From the NCBI RefSeq assembly GCF_950295315.1, contig NC_080165.1, forward strand, positions 5,613,225-5,677,224: a stretch of 64,000 bases of DNA, read 5' to 3'. This DNA comes from Erinaceus europaeus. Its lineage: Eukaryota > Chordata > Mammalia > Eulipotyphla > Erinaceidae. How positions within the stretch are numbered: position 1 is the first letter of the stretch; each line of letters starts with the position of its first letter. Position numbers and translations under genes: made by a program. The notes beneath the pieces are model-generated. The model had not been told where the DNA came from and did no database searches. It saw only the letters and a program-made list of their open reading frames with translations. Below are positions 21,961 through 32,348 of this stretch, in pieces.

Positions 21961-22075
21961 TGTTTATCTTTTTTCATTTTATATCTGATTAATAGTGGGT
22001 TATAAGATCGTAAGCTGACAGGGCATAGAAGTCCACGGTTCATTATGTAGTGCTTTTGTTTCCTTTTTTCTTTTT

Positions 22076-22412
22076 TCTTTTTGCCTCCAGGGTTATCACT
22101 GGGGCTCGGTGCCTGCACTATAAATCCACTGCTCCTGGAAGCCATTTTTGTTGCCCGTGTTGTTAATCTTGGTGTCATTATTATTACTGTTGTCTTTGCT
22201 GATGTTGTTGTTGGACAGGACCAAGAGAAACCAAGAGAGGAGGAGAAGACAGAGAGGTTGAGAGAAAGATAGATACCTGCAGACCTGCTTCATGGCTTGT
22301 GAAGAAACTCCCCCTGCATGTGGGGAGCCGAGGGCTCGAACTGGGATCCTTACGCTGGTCCTTGTGCTTTGCGCCATGTGTGCTTAACTCGCTGCGCTAC
22401 TGCCCAACCCCC
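22076..22412 (-). mobile_element. SINE-A, long-tail form
   Basis: TTTTTGCCTCCAGGGTTATC, GCCTGCACTATAAATCCACT, body and tRNA head (TAACTCGCTGCGCTACTGCC). Confidence 0.93.
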
Positions 22413-22429
22413 CTATTTATTTTCTTTTC

Positions 22430-22601
22430 TCATTTTTAATAAGTTTATTATTGGATAGAGAAAAAAAATTAGAGAAGTGGAGTTAGGGAAAGAGACAGAC
22501 ACCTGCAGCCCTGCTTCACCACTCATGAAGTTTTCCTCCTGTAGGTGGGGACCAGGGGCTTGAACCCAGGGCCTTAACCAGGTGTGTCATTGCCTGGCCC
22601 A
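22430..22601 (-). mobile_element. SINE-B
   Basis: TTTATTATTGGATAGAG, GACACCTGCAGCCCTGCTTC, GGGGCTTGAACCCAGGG and ATTGCCTGGCCC, reverse SINE-B. Confidence 0.88.
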
Positions 22602-22833
22602 GCATAGTTCATCAGGATTTTGTCAGCTTGCCCCAAGTGTCCTTGTGTTCGAGGACTCTATCCAGGATGTCACATCACATGTGTTGACCACTTCTTAGGA
22701 ACTTCCAAGTATTTTGGGAGCCGTGAGTCAGAAACTGCACATAGACCAAATATATGTGAGAAATATTTTCGGCTATCTGAATGGTCAGAGACATTCCCTT
22801 TTTTTTTTTAAACTTATTTAAAAAATTTTATTG
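22602..22833. other. No recognised feature
   Basis: Short unique-looking stretch ending in a poly-T. Confidence 0.5.
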
Positions 22834-23105
22834 TGGGAGTCAGGCGGTAGCACAGTGGGTTAAGCACAGTTGCAAAGCACAAGGACCAGCATAAGGATCC
22901 CGGTTCAAGCCCCCGGCTCCCCACCTGCAGGGGAGTCACTTCACAGGCAGTGAAGCAGGTCTGCAGGTGTCTGTCTTTCTCTCCCCCTCTCTGTCTTCCC
23001 CTCCTCTCTCCATGTCTCTCTGTCCTACCCAACAATGATGACATCAATAACAACAATAGTAATAACTACAACAATAATACAACAAGAGCAACAAAAGGGA
23101 ATAAA
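22834..23105 (+). mobile_element. SINE-A, short-tail form
   Basis: GGGAGTCAGGCGGTAGCACA head, GGTTCAAGCCC box B, CT-rich body, ACAACAATA tail. Confidence 0.94.
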
Positions 23106-23127
23106 TATTAAAAAATTAAAAAAATTA

Positions 23128-23317
23128 TTGTATTATTTATTAGATAATTACAGAGAGAAATCAAGAAGGAAAGTCTAGATAGAGAAAGAGAGACATCTAT
23201 AGCCCTGCTTCAGCACTCATGAAGCTTTCCCCTGCAGGTAGGGACCAGGGGCTTGAACCCGGGTCCTCGCAGCATTGTGACATGTGCGCTTAACCAGGTG
23301 CGCCACCACTGGGTCCT
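23128..23317 (-). mobile_element. SINE-B
   Basis: TATTTATTAGATAATTACAG, GGGGCTTGAACCCGGGTCCT and GCTTAACCAGGTGCGCCACC, reverse SINE-B. Confidence 0.88.
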
Positions 23318-23610
23318 GGCTTTCCTTTTAACGGTTTGCATACAGCACAGTTGTTGATACCTGTACAACTTCCCATCCGCCAACAACAGGTCTTTGCAAG
23401 ACGCTCTGTCCCCCAGCTCCAGTTCTTTGTAATATTGCAAATAGGATTATAGGTTTTTGAGGTGCGATTCCCATTATGACAGCATATCAAGGAACGTACC
23501 TCTTAAAGTGACTTAGCACCAAGGAGGTTGCTTCAGAGCACTTGACTGAAGCACTGATCACCTGATCACCCACTGACTCCACTTGACTCTATCCACCACC
23601 AGCAGCATTA
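23318..23610. other. Mostly unrecognised; weak L1-like antisense piece
   Basis: CATACAGCACAGTTGTTGAT near 23340 resembles TACAGTACAGTTGTTGACAC in the antisense L1 at 35509. Confidence 0.4.
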
Positions 23611-23786
23611 TTCCTCCTCCCCCTCCCCCTCCCCCTCCCCCCTCCCCTCTCCCTCCCCCCTCCCCTCCCCCTCCCCCTCCCCCCTCCCCCTTCTCTCCCC
23701 CTCCCCCTCCCCCTCCTCCCTCCCCCTTCTCTCCCCCTCCCCCTCCCCCTCCCCCTCCTCCTCCTCCTCCTCCTCCTCCTCCTCTT
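23611..23786. repeat. (CCCCCT)n/(CTC)n pyrimidine repeat
   Basis: About 176 bp of C/T only, with CCCCCT units, CCCTTCTCTCC interruptions and a terminal CTC-triplet run. Open frames over it are low-complexity. Confidence 0.98.
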
Positions 23787-24129
23787 AGGATCACACATTT
23801 TGGGAGTGGTGATTAAGCTCTGCTACCTCAAAAAGGGAGGGAATTTATGTGATTTAACTGTAGTTTTATATAGATTTACGTTTCCCCACATTTCCTGTTC
23901 TGTAAAGGCTTATATCAGCAGGGGCTCATTGCTGTTTATTTTACACTCTGGGTTATGATCTCATGTGAAAACTATGGTGATTATCTTTGGGAAGTGGGAG
24001 TGTGGAAATAGAACTTTAGTGGTGGGCAACTATACCCTGTAATCTTGTAACTGATTTTTCTTTTACGTATAAAATGAAGAAATGAGAAAAAAAATACTTG
24101 AGGGAAGCTTTCATTTTTTTTTTGTTTTG
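23787..24129. other. No recognised feature
   Basis: Unique-looking intron. Confidence 0.5.
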
Positions 24130-24141
24130 TTTGAAATTTCT

Positions 24142-24188
24142 GTGTGCCACCTGTGCTTAACCCGCTGTGCTACCACCCAACTCCCGTT
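24142..24188 (-). mobile_element. 47-bp SINE-A head with its own TSD
   Basis: Only the first ~45 nt of SINE-A are present (reverse complement of the head through box A: CTTAACCCGCTGTGCTACCA). It is bounded by a perfect 12-bp duplication, TTTGAAATTTCT, at 24130-24141 and 24189-24200. An intact 5' end with a lost 3' end is the opposite of usual LINE-driven truncation. Confidence 0.85.
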
Positions 24189-24261
24189 TTTGAAATTTCT
24201 TTGAAAATATTTTCGTGATAATGTTACAGCATATCACTACAATCCATAAGGAGGCCAGTTT

Positions 24262-24318
24262 GATCCTTTGAGTTCTCAGTCCAGGTGCACTCTGTCAAGA
24301 GAGCTATCTCCCAGCCCC
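24262..24318 (-). mobile_element. SINE-C/D head fragment
   Basis: GAGTTCTCAGTCCAGGTGCA and GAGAGCTATCTCCCAGCCCC resemble a reversed tRNA-like head. Confidence 0.5.
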
Positions 24319-24369
24319 CTTCTTTTATTTTGAATTTTCCAAATTTCATAAAGGTAGTGTTCTGGGCTG

Positions 24370-24600
24370 TCAGTGAGCCCTTTCAGTCCATAGGTCACTT
24401 CCTAAGGTGACTATTACAAACTGTGCTGCTGTACATAGGTGTACACAGATCTTGTTGGAGGGTTGTGTTTGGTTCCATCTATCCCCAGGGGAGGAAGTAG
24501 GTCCACTGAGTAGCCTTCTGAGAGTTCTCCAGACTGCTTTCCACAGGTGATGGACCAGTTGCATTCCTACCAGCACAGTGGACTAGTTTCAAAATGCACT
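24370..24600 (-). mobile_element. L1 ORF2 C-terminal fragment, antisense
   Basis: The - strand reads VGMQLVHHLWKAVWRTLRR, close to the L1 ORF2 segment that normally reads along the lines of 'leg...hplWkavWrflk'. Reading frame is broken beyond the fragment. Confidence 0.75.
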
Positions 24601-24705
24601 AGTTCTCCTAGGTAATGTCACACAGTTTGATCCTTTGGGTTTTTTATTCTTTTCTTCTTCTACTGGTCATTCATCTCTCTGAGCCTCCCCCCCCCCCCCG
24701 CCCCA

Positions 24706-24722
24706 ACACACACACACACACA

Positions 24723-24787
<65 letters not shown>
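24706..24787. repeat. (CA)n microsatellite
   Basis: About 40 CA units with a single TA interruption, preceded by a poly-C run. Confidence 0.98.
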
Positions 24788-24791
<4 letters not shown>

Positions 24792-25070
24792 AAGAGATTT
24801 TGTTCAACCCCAAAGTTAGCAGAGAATAAAGGTCTCTTTTAGACAGCCGTGTACAGGATGATCCCTCAGCCCCCTCCCAAGCCGCTATCGAGTCTTATCT
24901 GTGGTAGTTCATCAGCTCAGTTCCATCTGATCTTGCTTGATCCTGTGTCCAGAAATTCCTTGGTATTCCTTGGTATTTGGCTGCAAAACTTCTTGCCCTT
25001 GTTTCAGTTGAGAGAAAGACGTCACTTAAATGCAGGGGATAAAGTTAAATCTTCTTGCATACTGCTATAG
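24788..25070. other. No recognised feature
   Basis: Unique-looking sequence between two long dinucleotide repeats. Confidence 0.5.
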
Positions 25071-25080
25071 TGTGTGGTGT

Positions 25081-25131
<51 letters not shown>
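25071..25131. repeat. (GT)n microsatellite
   Basis: About 29 GT units with two early interruptions. Confidence 0.97.
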
Positions 25132-25133
<2 letters not shown>

Positions 25134-25184
25134 ATGTTACGTGGCCTTTAAAGGGGAAACTGAATGAATTACAATAAAAATATC

Positions 25185-25330
25185 AACACTGTACAGGGAA
25201 ACAGCTACCCAGCAGAGCACACAGCTGGCTCTCTGTGAGTCCTAGTTCAAACCCTGACAACGCACGGGAGCACTGGGTGAGCTCCATGGCTGGTGGAGTG
25301 GTGCTGTGGTGTTTGCTTCCTCTTCAATAA
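25185..25330 (+). mobile_element. SINE-D
   Basis: GGGAAACAGCTACCCAGCAG, GTCCTAGTTCAAACCCTGAC (box-B-like) and TGGCTGGTGGAGTGGTGCTG. Confidence 0.6.
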
Positions 25331-25339
25331 CGTAAGAAT

Positions 25340-25552
25340 GGGTGCAGGGTAGGGGCGCACCTGATTGAGTGTACGTGTTACAGGGCACAAGGACCCAGGT
25401 TCGAGCCCCCGGTCCCCACCTACAGGGGAAAGCTTTATGAGTGGTGAAGCAGGGCTGCAGGTGTCTCTCTGCCTCTCTCCCTCTCTATCACCCCCTTCCC
25501 TCTCAATTTCTGGCTGTCTCTAGCCAACAAATAAAGATAATAATAATAATAA
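25340..25552 (+). mobile_element. SINE-B
   Basis: GGGGCGCACCTGATTGAGTG, GGTTCGAGCCCCCGGTCCCC and tail AACAAATAAAGATAATAATAAT. Confidence 0.92.
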
Positions 25553-25659
25553 AGAATAGAAAATCTGGCCCAGGAATCTGCTCAAAATTGCTGTGTATAC
25601 ATGAAGCCCTAAGTTCATTCCTCGAGACACACAGAGACACACACAGAGAGAAATTTAAA

Positions 25660-25800
25660 ACATGGCCAGGGAGATAGCTCAGCCAGTTAGAACACCAGTT
25701 TATATGCTAGAGATGAAGGGTCAATCTCTAGCACCACCTTATGACAGAACTGAGTGGTGCTCTGATTCTCTCTCAATAAATAAATGTCTGAAAAACAAAA
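25660..25800 (+). mobile_element. SINE-D/C
   Basis: GGCCAGGGAGATAGCTCAGC, GGTCAATCTCTAGCACCACC, GAGTGGTGCTCTGATTCTCT and AATAAATAAATG tail. Confidence 0.7.
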
Positions 25801-25894
25801 ATTGTAAACATTACATACATTTGAAATCTATAACAATCATACTGTGTAAGCTTAACAAATTACAATGCTGCAAAGAAAATGCCCAAGGACGGAG

Positions 25895-25999
25895 GTAGAT
25901 AATAATAGTTCTGCAAAGACTCTCTCATGCCTGAGGCTCCAAAGGCCCAGACTCGTCTCCTACACCACCCTCAGCCAGAGCTGAGCAGGGCTCTGATTA
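25895..25999 (+). mobile_element. SINE-C
   Basis: CTCTCTCATGCCTGAGGCTC, CCAAAGGCCCAGACTCGTCT and AGAGCTGAGCAGGGCTCTGA; the A-rich tail passes into a TA repeat. Confidence 0.75.
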
Positions 26000-26003
26000 A
26001 AAA

Positions 26004-26010
<7 letters not shown>

Positions 26011-26053
<43 letters not shown>
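26011..26053. repeat. (AT)n microsatellite
   Basis: About 21 AT units grown from the poly-A tail of the preceding SINE-C. Confidence 0.97.
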
Positions 26054-26056
<3 letters not shown>

Positions 26057-26610
26057 AGACACAACATTACAAGAAAATAAAAGGTTTTTTTTCACTTCTT
26101 TTATCTTCTTGCTTTTAAATACCAATGCCTTTCAGTGGGTTTTTTCCTTTTGGGTGTAATCAAATCATCATGAGTGGTGTTACAAGCACGTACTTGGTAC
26201 TGGGAGTGTTATCAAAGTGTTGCTTAACTGCATCTGATTTCCTTTTCATTGCTTTTGCTATTATTGGACTTCAGAAATGCATTCTAATGAATTTCCAGAT
26301 ATTTAACGATACGACGTTTTCTCTTTTTCACTGTCAGTTTCTATCGACTCAGCACCACAAGTTCTCTTACTTGGCATTTTCTAGATGAGGGCGCACTTGC
26401 ACGGTCTGTGAGCTAGAGTGGACTGCCATGTTCTTTCCCAGCAAGTGAAGTGATGGTGTGTGGACAGAAGCCTGCAGCAAATATCACTTTATCTGCAAGT
26501 CGAAAAATGCTGCACACGCCTTCGTCTAAGAAGCCTCGTGCTTTACTTTTCACATCCAAAAGAGAAGGTTCATCCACGTGTAGAGTCTGTCTTCAACAGT
26601 AATGTCTAGT
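26054..26610. other. No recognised feature
   Basis: Unique-looking intron; an 87-codon open frame (26125-26388) has no recognised domain. Confidence 0.5.
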
Positions 26611-27665
26611 CTCATTTATTTATAAAAAGGAGACGTTGACAATAGGATAACAGGAGGACAACTCCACACAATTCCCACCACCAGAACTCCGTATCTGATC
26701 CCCTCCCCTGATAGCTTTCCTATTCTTTATCCCTCTGGGAGTATGGACCCAGGGTCATTGTGGGATGCAGAAGGTGGAAGGTCTGGCTTCTGTCATTGCT
26801 TCCCCGCTGAACATGGGTGTTGACTGGTCGATCCACACTCCCAGCCTGTCTCTCTCTTTCCCTAATGGGGCAGGGCTCTGGGGAAGCGGAGCTCCAGGAC
26901 ACATTGGTGGGGTTGTCTGTCCAGGGAAGTCTGGTCGGCATCATGCTTGTATCTGGAACCTGGTGGTTGAAAAGAGAGTTAACATACAAAGCCAAACAAA
27001 TTGTTGACCAATCATGAACCTAAAGGCTGGAATAGTGCAGATGAAGTGTTGGGGGGTGGTCCTCCATTTTGTAGATAGCTAGTAGGCATATTTCAGTTAA
27101 ATTTCAAAGGGCCTGTGGCTATACTAGTTTTGTTGATGTTGATTTCCCTGAGCCTGAAATCTGATATGCAGGTGGATCCAAGTTATTGTCTGGGGAGATG
27201 ATATCATGGCTGGAAAAGGGACAGAAAGCTGGATCAGGGAAGAGAGTAGCTCCCAAATAGGGGAAAGGTGTATAAATATTTTTGACTGTAAACCCCATTG
27301 ATTTGATGTCATCTGGGGCCCATATCAGCTTAGGAACCTGTGTGACCTCTGCATCCCTGTAGATCTGAGCTCACATTCTGTGATCATGAGTAGGAACATT
27401 CCAAGCTGCCCCAATATCAGGACCCATTTTCCTCAGGTGGAGCATAGTGTATACTGTCCAGCCTCCCTTTGGAGGATGGAACATTCTCTGCTGTTGTTGA
27501 TCCAAGTTGAGGGTAAGGTCCTATGGGGGCCCACAAAGGGGTCTATTGTGTTGTTCCTGATAGAGATGACCGGTAACAATGGAGAGAGGGATTTATTGGA
27601 GGTCTAGGCCCATCATGTCTATGTGGGCCTCTCTCAGGACTCCCCGACTAGGGCCCTAGCTGGTG
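26611..27665 (-). mobile_element. LINE-L copy 5 (longest, ~1.05 kb)
   Basis: Runs from CTCATTTATTTATAAAAAGG through CAACTCCACACAATTCCCAC, AATCATGAACCTAAAGGCTG, GTGGATCCAAGTTATTGTCT and GAGTAGGAACATTCCAAGCT to ACTAGGGCCCTAGCTGGTGG. No long intact frame remains. Confidence 0.85.
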
Positions 27666-28285
27666 GGGTGGCCGTCTCCTTTATTTTTAATCTCTACGGT
27701 CACATTTGCGCTGTCACTGCCTCAGTGATGGCTTTCTACTAAATGAAAACTAACGCCTTCTCTGAATTCTTACCAACTGTTGGTGTGGAGAAATCCCATG
27801 TATAGTATGGGCCTGTTTTCATGGGGAAAATAGACTATGTTTGTGACATTTGGAGTGTCTATGTTTAAACAATGGGTGACGATAATTAAAAACTGTCACA
27901 TGTTGGAGTAATACTTAAGATACTTCAAAACGTTAGCCTCAAATATGAAAAAGAAAGTGTCTGACGAACAGCAGGTTATTCTAGACAACATGAAAGTAAA
28001 TATAAACTAATATTTAAAACAGGAAATTTTGACATTCATCCTGGACTGATGATCTCTTCCTATGGCAAAATTCATTAGACATTTGAAAAAAAAATTAGAA
28101 AGTTTGAAATTTTTATACTAGTGAAAAAGAAAAATACGGAAATACCAGTGACGCTGGCAGTGCCCTTGGATTTTGGAGAGAAGCAAAGAGATGACCTTCT
28201 GCTCCTGTTAATAAGGCAGGTAGTGGTCCCGTGTGTGTTTCTTTCTTTTTTTTTTTAAGAACATGTATTTATTTTTAAACATTTA
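27666..28285. other. No recognised feature
   Basis: Unique-looking A/T-rich intron. Confidence 0.5.
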
Positions 28286-28289
28286 ATTA

Positions 28290-28415
28290 ATTAACTTACA
28301 AGAGCACTGCTCCACTCTGGCTTATGTTGGTGCTGGGGACTGAACCCAGGACCTTGGAGGCTCTGGTATAAAAAAGCCTTTTGCAGAACCATTATGCTGT
28401 CCCTGCAACCCCATA
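28290..28415 (-). mobile_element. SINE-C
   Basis: GAGCACTGCTCCACTCTGGC, TTATGTTGGTGCTGGGGACT and CCATTATGCTGTCCCTGCA, reverse SINE-C. Confidence 0.8.
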
Positions 28416-29455
28416 ATTTCTAATGACCACTGGGGAGATAAAAGAATGAGATTGCTCAGTAATTCCAAAAATATAGTGAGTACCTTCTATCAGTGAAAAG
28501 TCTGTGGTGTGTATCAGTGTCTCTGACTCTCGTCATTAGCACTAGTCAACTTCCTTTCCCAAACTGAGCTTGAAATGTATCACGGAGACAAATACAGTTA
28601 GTATCTTTGTATACAGCGAAGAATTAAACATTAAGACCTTTTAGCTTTTCGTTTCTCAACTTATGTAGTTTCCTCCACATGCCACTGAGGGAGCTATTTG
28701 GTTTACTTTTTTGTTGTTGTTGTTATTTATTTTATTTTTTTAAGGGATAAAACCTTCACCTCAAAGGTTAAGATCAAAAGCAGAATTTTAATGGAGTGTC
28801 AGTGAACTGGATATAGAGTTGGAAGAAAATGAGAAGCACTCTTGTGTCCAGAGCCACAGAGGTGGATTGGAGATGGAAATTTTTGTTCCTATGTTTGTAA
28901 TAATCAACTCTTTTACATTTCTTAGCGTTAAATAGTTGACATTAAGCCCATCTGCATAAAGTCTTCTCTGTGCAGAAGGAACACCATACACTGAGCTCTT
29001 CTTTGCGTTGGCCCCCAGTTCAAGGAAGGCAGCTGCACAGGCATGGAAATAAAGTCAATGGGGATTTTTACACTCTTTACTCTGGCGTAGCCTCAAAATC
29101 AGTCAAACTGAAGGACAGATTTCTCTCTGCCTGTTGCACTGTGGCCAGTATGGGCCGGGTGAAGTAGGGTTAGCACCATAGACAGAAGATTCAAGTGGTA
29201 TAGGACTTGCATTTGCACTAAAATATTAAGTAGACTCCTCTGCTGAGAACAGTGGGCGTTGTGATACTTCTTTGGAAGAAGACTGGTAAGGATTCAGGTG
29301 TTGGCAACTAGTAATTGTCTTTTTTTTTTCACTCAGTGTAAGATGTTCCTGATACATCAGATGACTTTACAAGTCATCTGACAGATGCCATTTTTGTCTT
29401 ATGAGGCTTTCAATCTTTTAAAATAATTTTGAGACATTTAAAGTACACTTTTAAA
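28416..29455. other. No recognised feature
   Basis: About 1 kb of unique-looking intron. Confidence 0.5.
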
Positions 29456-29459
29456 TATG

Positions 29460-29575
29460 TATATTTGATTTTGTTTTAATGAGAGAGAGAGTGAGAGGAA
29501 GAGGGAGAGACTAGAGCACTACTCTGCTTTGGCTTGTGGTGAAGGGGATCGAACCTGGGACTTTGCAGTGTTGGG
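29460..29575 (-). mobile_element. SINE-C
   Basis: TAATGAGAGAGAGAGTGAGA, CTAGAGCACTACTCTGCTTT and GATCGAACCTGGGACTTTG. Confidence 0.75.
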
Positions 29576-29729
29576 CACTAAGGACTTTTGTTGGAATTTT
29601 ATTGGAATCCCTTGCTTGATCTACCTTTGACACCTTCTCAGCAAAAGAAGCATAGGATGTTTCTTCAGTGGTGTGGAGTGGTTATAGAAAGAGTCCATTT
29701 GTCCTCCCTGAAGAGTCCATTTGTTCCTC

Positions 29730-30290
29730 CTGATAGGGAGGAGGTAGAGGGGTGAGTTCTTCATCACTGTGAAGCTTGGTGAGGTTTCAGAACCCCACTA
29801 ACACCATACGGCGTGAAGCTAGGCTTGTCCCTGCCGCAGAGTGGTTAGATCTGACCCCACACATTGGGAGAGGAAGACACCTAGCTTCTACTGGGCTGGA
29901 ACAGAAGTCTGCGCTCCAACTCAAACGTGGCCCACTGACACTGGAGAGATGTTTCATCAGCGTCTATCTGATGGGCACAAAAGTTCGACAACCGAGAAAG
30001 TGCCACTTAGTCTTCTTTGATTGGACCCCGGCAGAACCATTAGAACTTTTTCTTAAAGCCAGTCGAGGGTCCCCTTTGTTCACAGAGTCGGTTTCTTCGG
30101 TAGTATTTGTCTGGGGATTGAACCATAGTCGCCTCAACATTTCATGTCCAGGTCTGTACCCTGATGGTTCCCTGTTGTCGACATCTCCAGCTGTGAGTCT
30201 GGTGTGCTTGAGAACATGGGAAAATGGAGGTGTCCCACTGCCATCCTGCTTCTTGTGCTGGAGGTCCTAGGCTGGTCTACTTCTTTTATG
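29730..30290 (+). other. Unidentified open stretch (164 codons)
   Basis: A frame at 29776-30270 stays open for 164 codons but starts without ATG. I recognise no domain, signal peptide or splice structure. The composition is more GC-rich than the adjacent intron. An old retroelement segment is the most likely explanation; I could not place it in a family. Confidence 0.35.
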
Positions 30291-30439
30291 ACGTGTCTGC
30301 AGTCTTCTTACGTTTGTTTCATGTGTAATACCCAAGGTGCTGGTTTCTTTGTCTGCTTGATTTAGGAAAGAAAATCAGAAAAGATGAGCCTACTGCCTTC
30401 CAACAAGTAGAAGCCCTTGATATTCAGTGTTTGTGTTTT

Positions 30440-31000
30440 GTTCTCCCCCAGTATTTTGTTAAAAGAGTTTTGAAGATGCCAGAGTTGAACAGTTAACTAC
30501 TACATATCCACCACCTAGGCTCAACACCTAACATTTTACTATATTCTACTTTATTGTATATTTCACCATCTGTCCATTCTATTGGTCTAGCTATTTTTTT
30601 TAAACTGGCATCATGGGGGCTGGGCAGTAGCACAGCAGGTTAAGCGCATATGGCACAAAGCACAAGGACCCACTGAAGGATCCCGGTTCGAGCCCCCGGC
30701 TCCCCACCTGCAGGGGAGTCGCTTCACAGGCGGTGAAGCAGGTCTGCAGGTGTCTGTCTTTCTCGCCCCCTCTCTGTTTTCCCCTCCTCTCTCCATTTCT
30801 CTCTGTCTTATCCAATAACAACAACAAGTGTAACAAATACAAGGGCAACAACAAGGGCAACAAAATGGGAAAAATAGCCTCGAGGAGCAGTGGATTCACA
30901 GTGCTGGCACCAAGCCCCATCGATAACCCTAGAGGCCAAACAAACTGGCATCAGTATATTTCAGTTCCTAAACACAACACTCTGCATATCATTAACTGGG
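30440..31000 (+). mobile_element. Old L1M-type 3' UTR, split by SINE-A
   Basis: TGCCAGAGTTGAACAGTTAA, CATATCCACCACCTAGGCTC and ACATTTTACTATATTCTAC follow an L1M 3' UTR pattern and resume after the SINE with CAGTATATTTCAGTTCC. Confidence 0.6.
30614..30941 (+). mobile_element. SINE-A, long-tail form, perfect TSD
   Basis: tRNA-like head, box B (GGTTCGAGCCC), body, GAGCAGTGGATTCACAG module. Duplication AAACTGGCATCA at 30602-30613 and 30942-30953. Confidence 0.96.
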
Positions 31001-31094
31001 CTTCACTGTGTCTGGCCTTTGGAAGGCAAAATTTACATCAATTTTCAAAGACTTGTATATTCACAGAGGGATGAGAATAGCCAAAAGATCCCTG

Positions 31095-31180
31095 AGGCTC
31101 TTGGGGTGCTGGGCATCAAACTCAGGACCTCAGGCATGGGAATCTAGCACTCTATCCATTGCTCCACCTCCTGAGCCATG
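31095..31180 (-). mobile_element. SINE-C fragment
   Basis: GGTGCTGGGCATCAAACTCA, GGACCTCAGGCATGGGAATC and TATCCATTGCTCCACCTCCT. Confidence 0.65.
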
Positions 31181-31189
31181 GAAGGCAAA

Positions 31190-31770
31190 TCATATACAGA
31201 GAGAAATAAATGCACAGTATCCCCAGTCAGCCTGTGGTGGGCTTTATAGTATCTGTTATGGAGATAATTCCTATTTGCTCTCTGCTTTCTTGTATTAAAA
31301 GTATTTTGTCACCTTTAGAACTTGATAGAAATGAAGCAACCCAGTCCGCATCTCTTGTGTTTGACCTTTTTTCAACAGTGTTGTTGAGATACTTGGATGT
31401 TATATAAAGCTCACTCACTGAACGATATTTTATTGCATAAGTAATGCCTGTATTTTCCACAGCTGTTATTATTGGTGGTAGCTATAAGTTTATTTGAAGC
31501 TGAAAAGCCCTTTTTTTTTTTTTGTAATAAAAGCAGAAGATAGTTTTGGCATTGTCAAATTAGGATTTAACTTCTTGGCACTAAAAATTATTTTGTGAAG
31601 GAAGATCATGGTTTGAACTACATCATAACTGTAATATTTATTCCTGAGAATGCCAGACTAGCCTCTGGAGAAACATCTTATTTCAGGAATACTTAGAATA
31701 CTCTGTTTCTGCCCCAAATGTTGATGTATTTGCTTCAGATGGCTCCAGCTGTGTTGGCAGACCCCTGTTT
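31190..31770. other. No recognised feature
   Basis: Unique-looking intron. Confidence 0.5.
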
Positions 31771-31784
31771 GTCTGACCCTACTT

Positions 31785-32116
31785 TTTTTTTTTTTGCCTC
31801 CAGGGTTATTGCTGGGGCTCAGTGCCTGCACCATGAATCCATTGCTCCTGGAGGCCATTTTTCCCCCTTTTGCTGCCCTTGTTGTTATAGCCTTGTTGTG
31901 GTTATTATTGTTGTTTGTTTTTTAATAGAACAGAGAAATGAAGAGAGGAGGGGAAGACAGAGGGGGAGAGAAAGACAGACATCTGCAGACCTGCTTCACC
32001 ACCTGTGAAGCGACTCCCCTGTAGGTGGGGAGCCGGGCGCTCGAACTGGGATCCTTACGCCGGTCCTGGCGCTTTGCGCCACCTGTGCTTAACCCACTGC
32101 ACTACCGCCCGACCCC
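31785..32116 (-). mobile_element. SINE-A, long-tail form, 232 bp upstream of the exon
   Basis: Poly-T, GCCTCCAG, GGTTATTGCTGGGGC, body, tRNA head. Perfect duplication CTGACCCTACTT at 31773-31784 and 32117-32128. It is the repeat nearest to the PHACTR2 exon and carries splice-site-like sequences in the sense direction (AG at 31802-31803; TAG before GTGGGG at 32025). Confidence 0.96.
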
Positions 32117-32310
32117 CTGACCCTACTTATGTGAGTCTCTTGCGTCTTTTCTGTTTCCTCAACATGATGACCTGAGGGAACGATGGTTTCAGATTGATTT
32201 ATTCACTGATAGATATCAAGGGGATCCTGCCAGCTGGGAACTAGGGCAAAGTAAACTTCATGTGAGATTCCTATTGACAACCAGAAAAAGACAGACCATG
32301 TGGTTTGAGA

Positions 32311-32348
32311 CTTTGATTACAACTTGCTCTTTATTTCCCTTTCTACAG
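32311..32348 (+). promoter_or_regulatory. PHACTR2: 3' splice site of the PHACTR2 exon
   Basis: Pyrimidine-rich CTCTTTATTTCCCTTTCTAC ends in AG at 32347-32348. A plausible branch point is the A of TTGAT at 32316, 33 nt before the exon. The branch point is inferred from spacing only. Confidence 0.85.

Larger units (their letters stand above)
1..32348 (+). other. PHACTR2: Presumed PHACTR2 intron (or 5' flank) upstream of the recognised exon
   Basis: Everything left of the exon acceptor is non-coding and repeat-rich. The exon starts in phase 1, so at least one coding exon must lie upstream. I looked for the short N-terminal PHACTR2 leader exons that I remember and found none, so the preceding exon probably lies left of the window. 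Confidence 0.6.
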
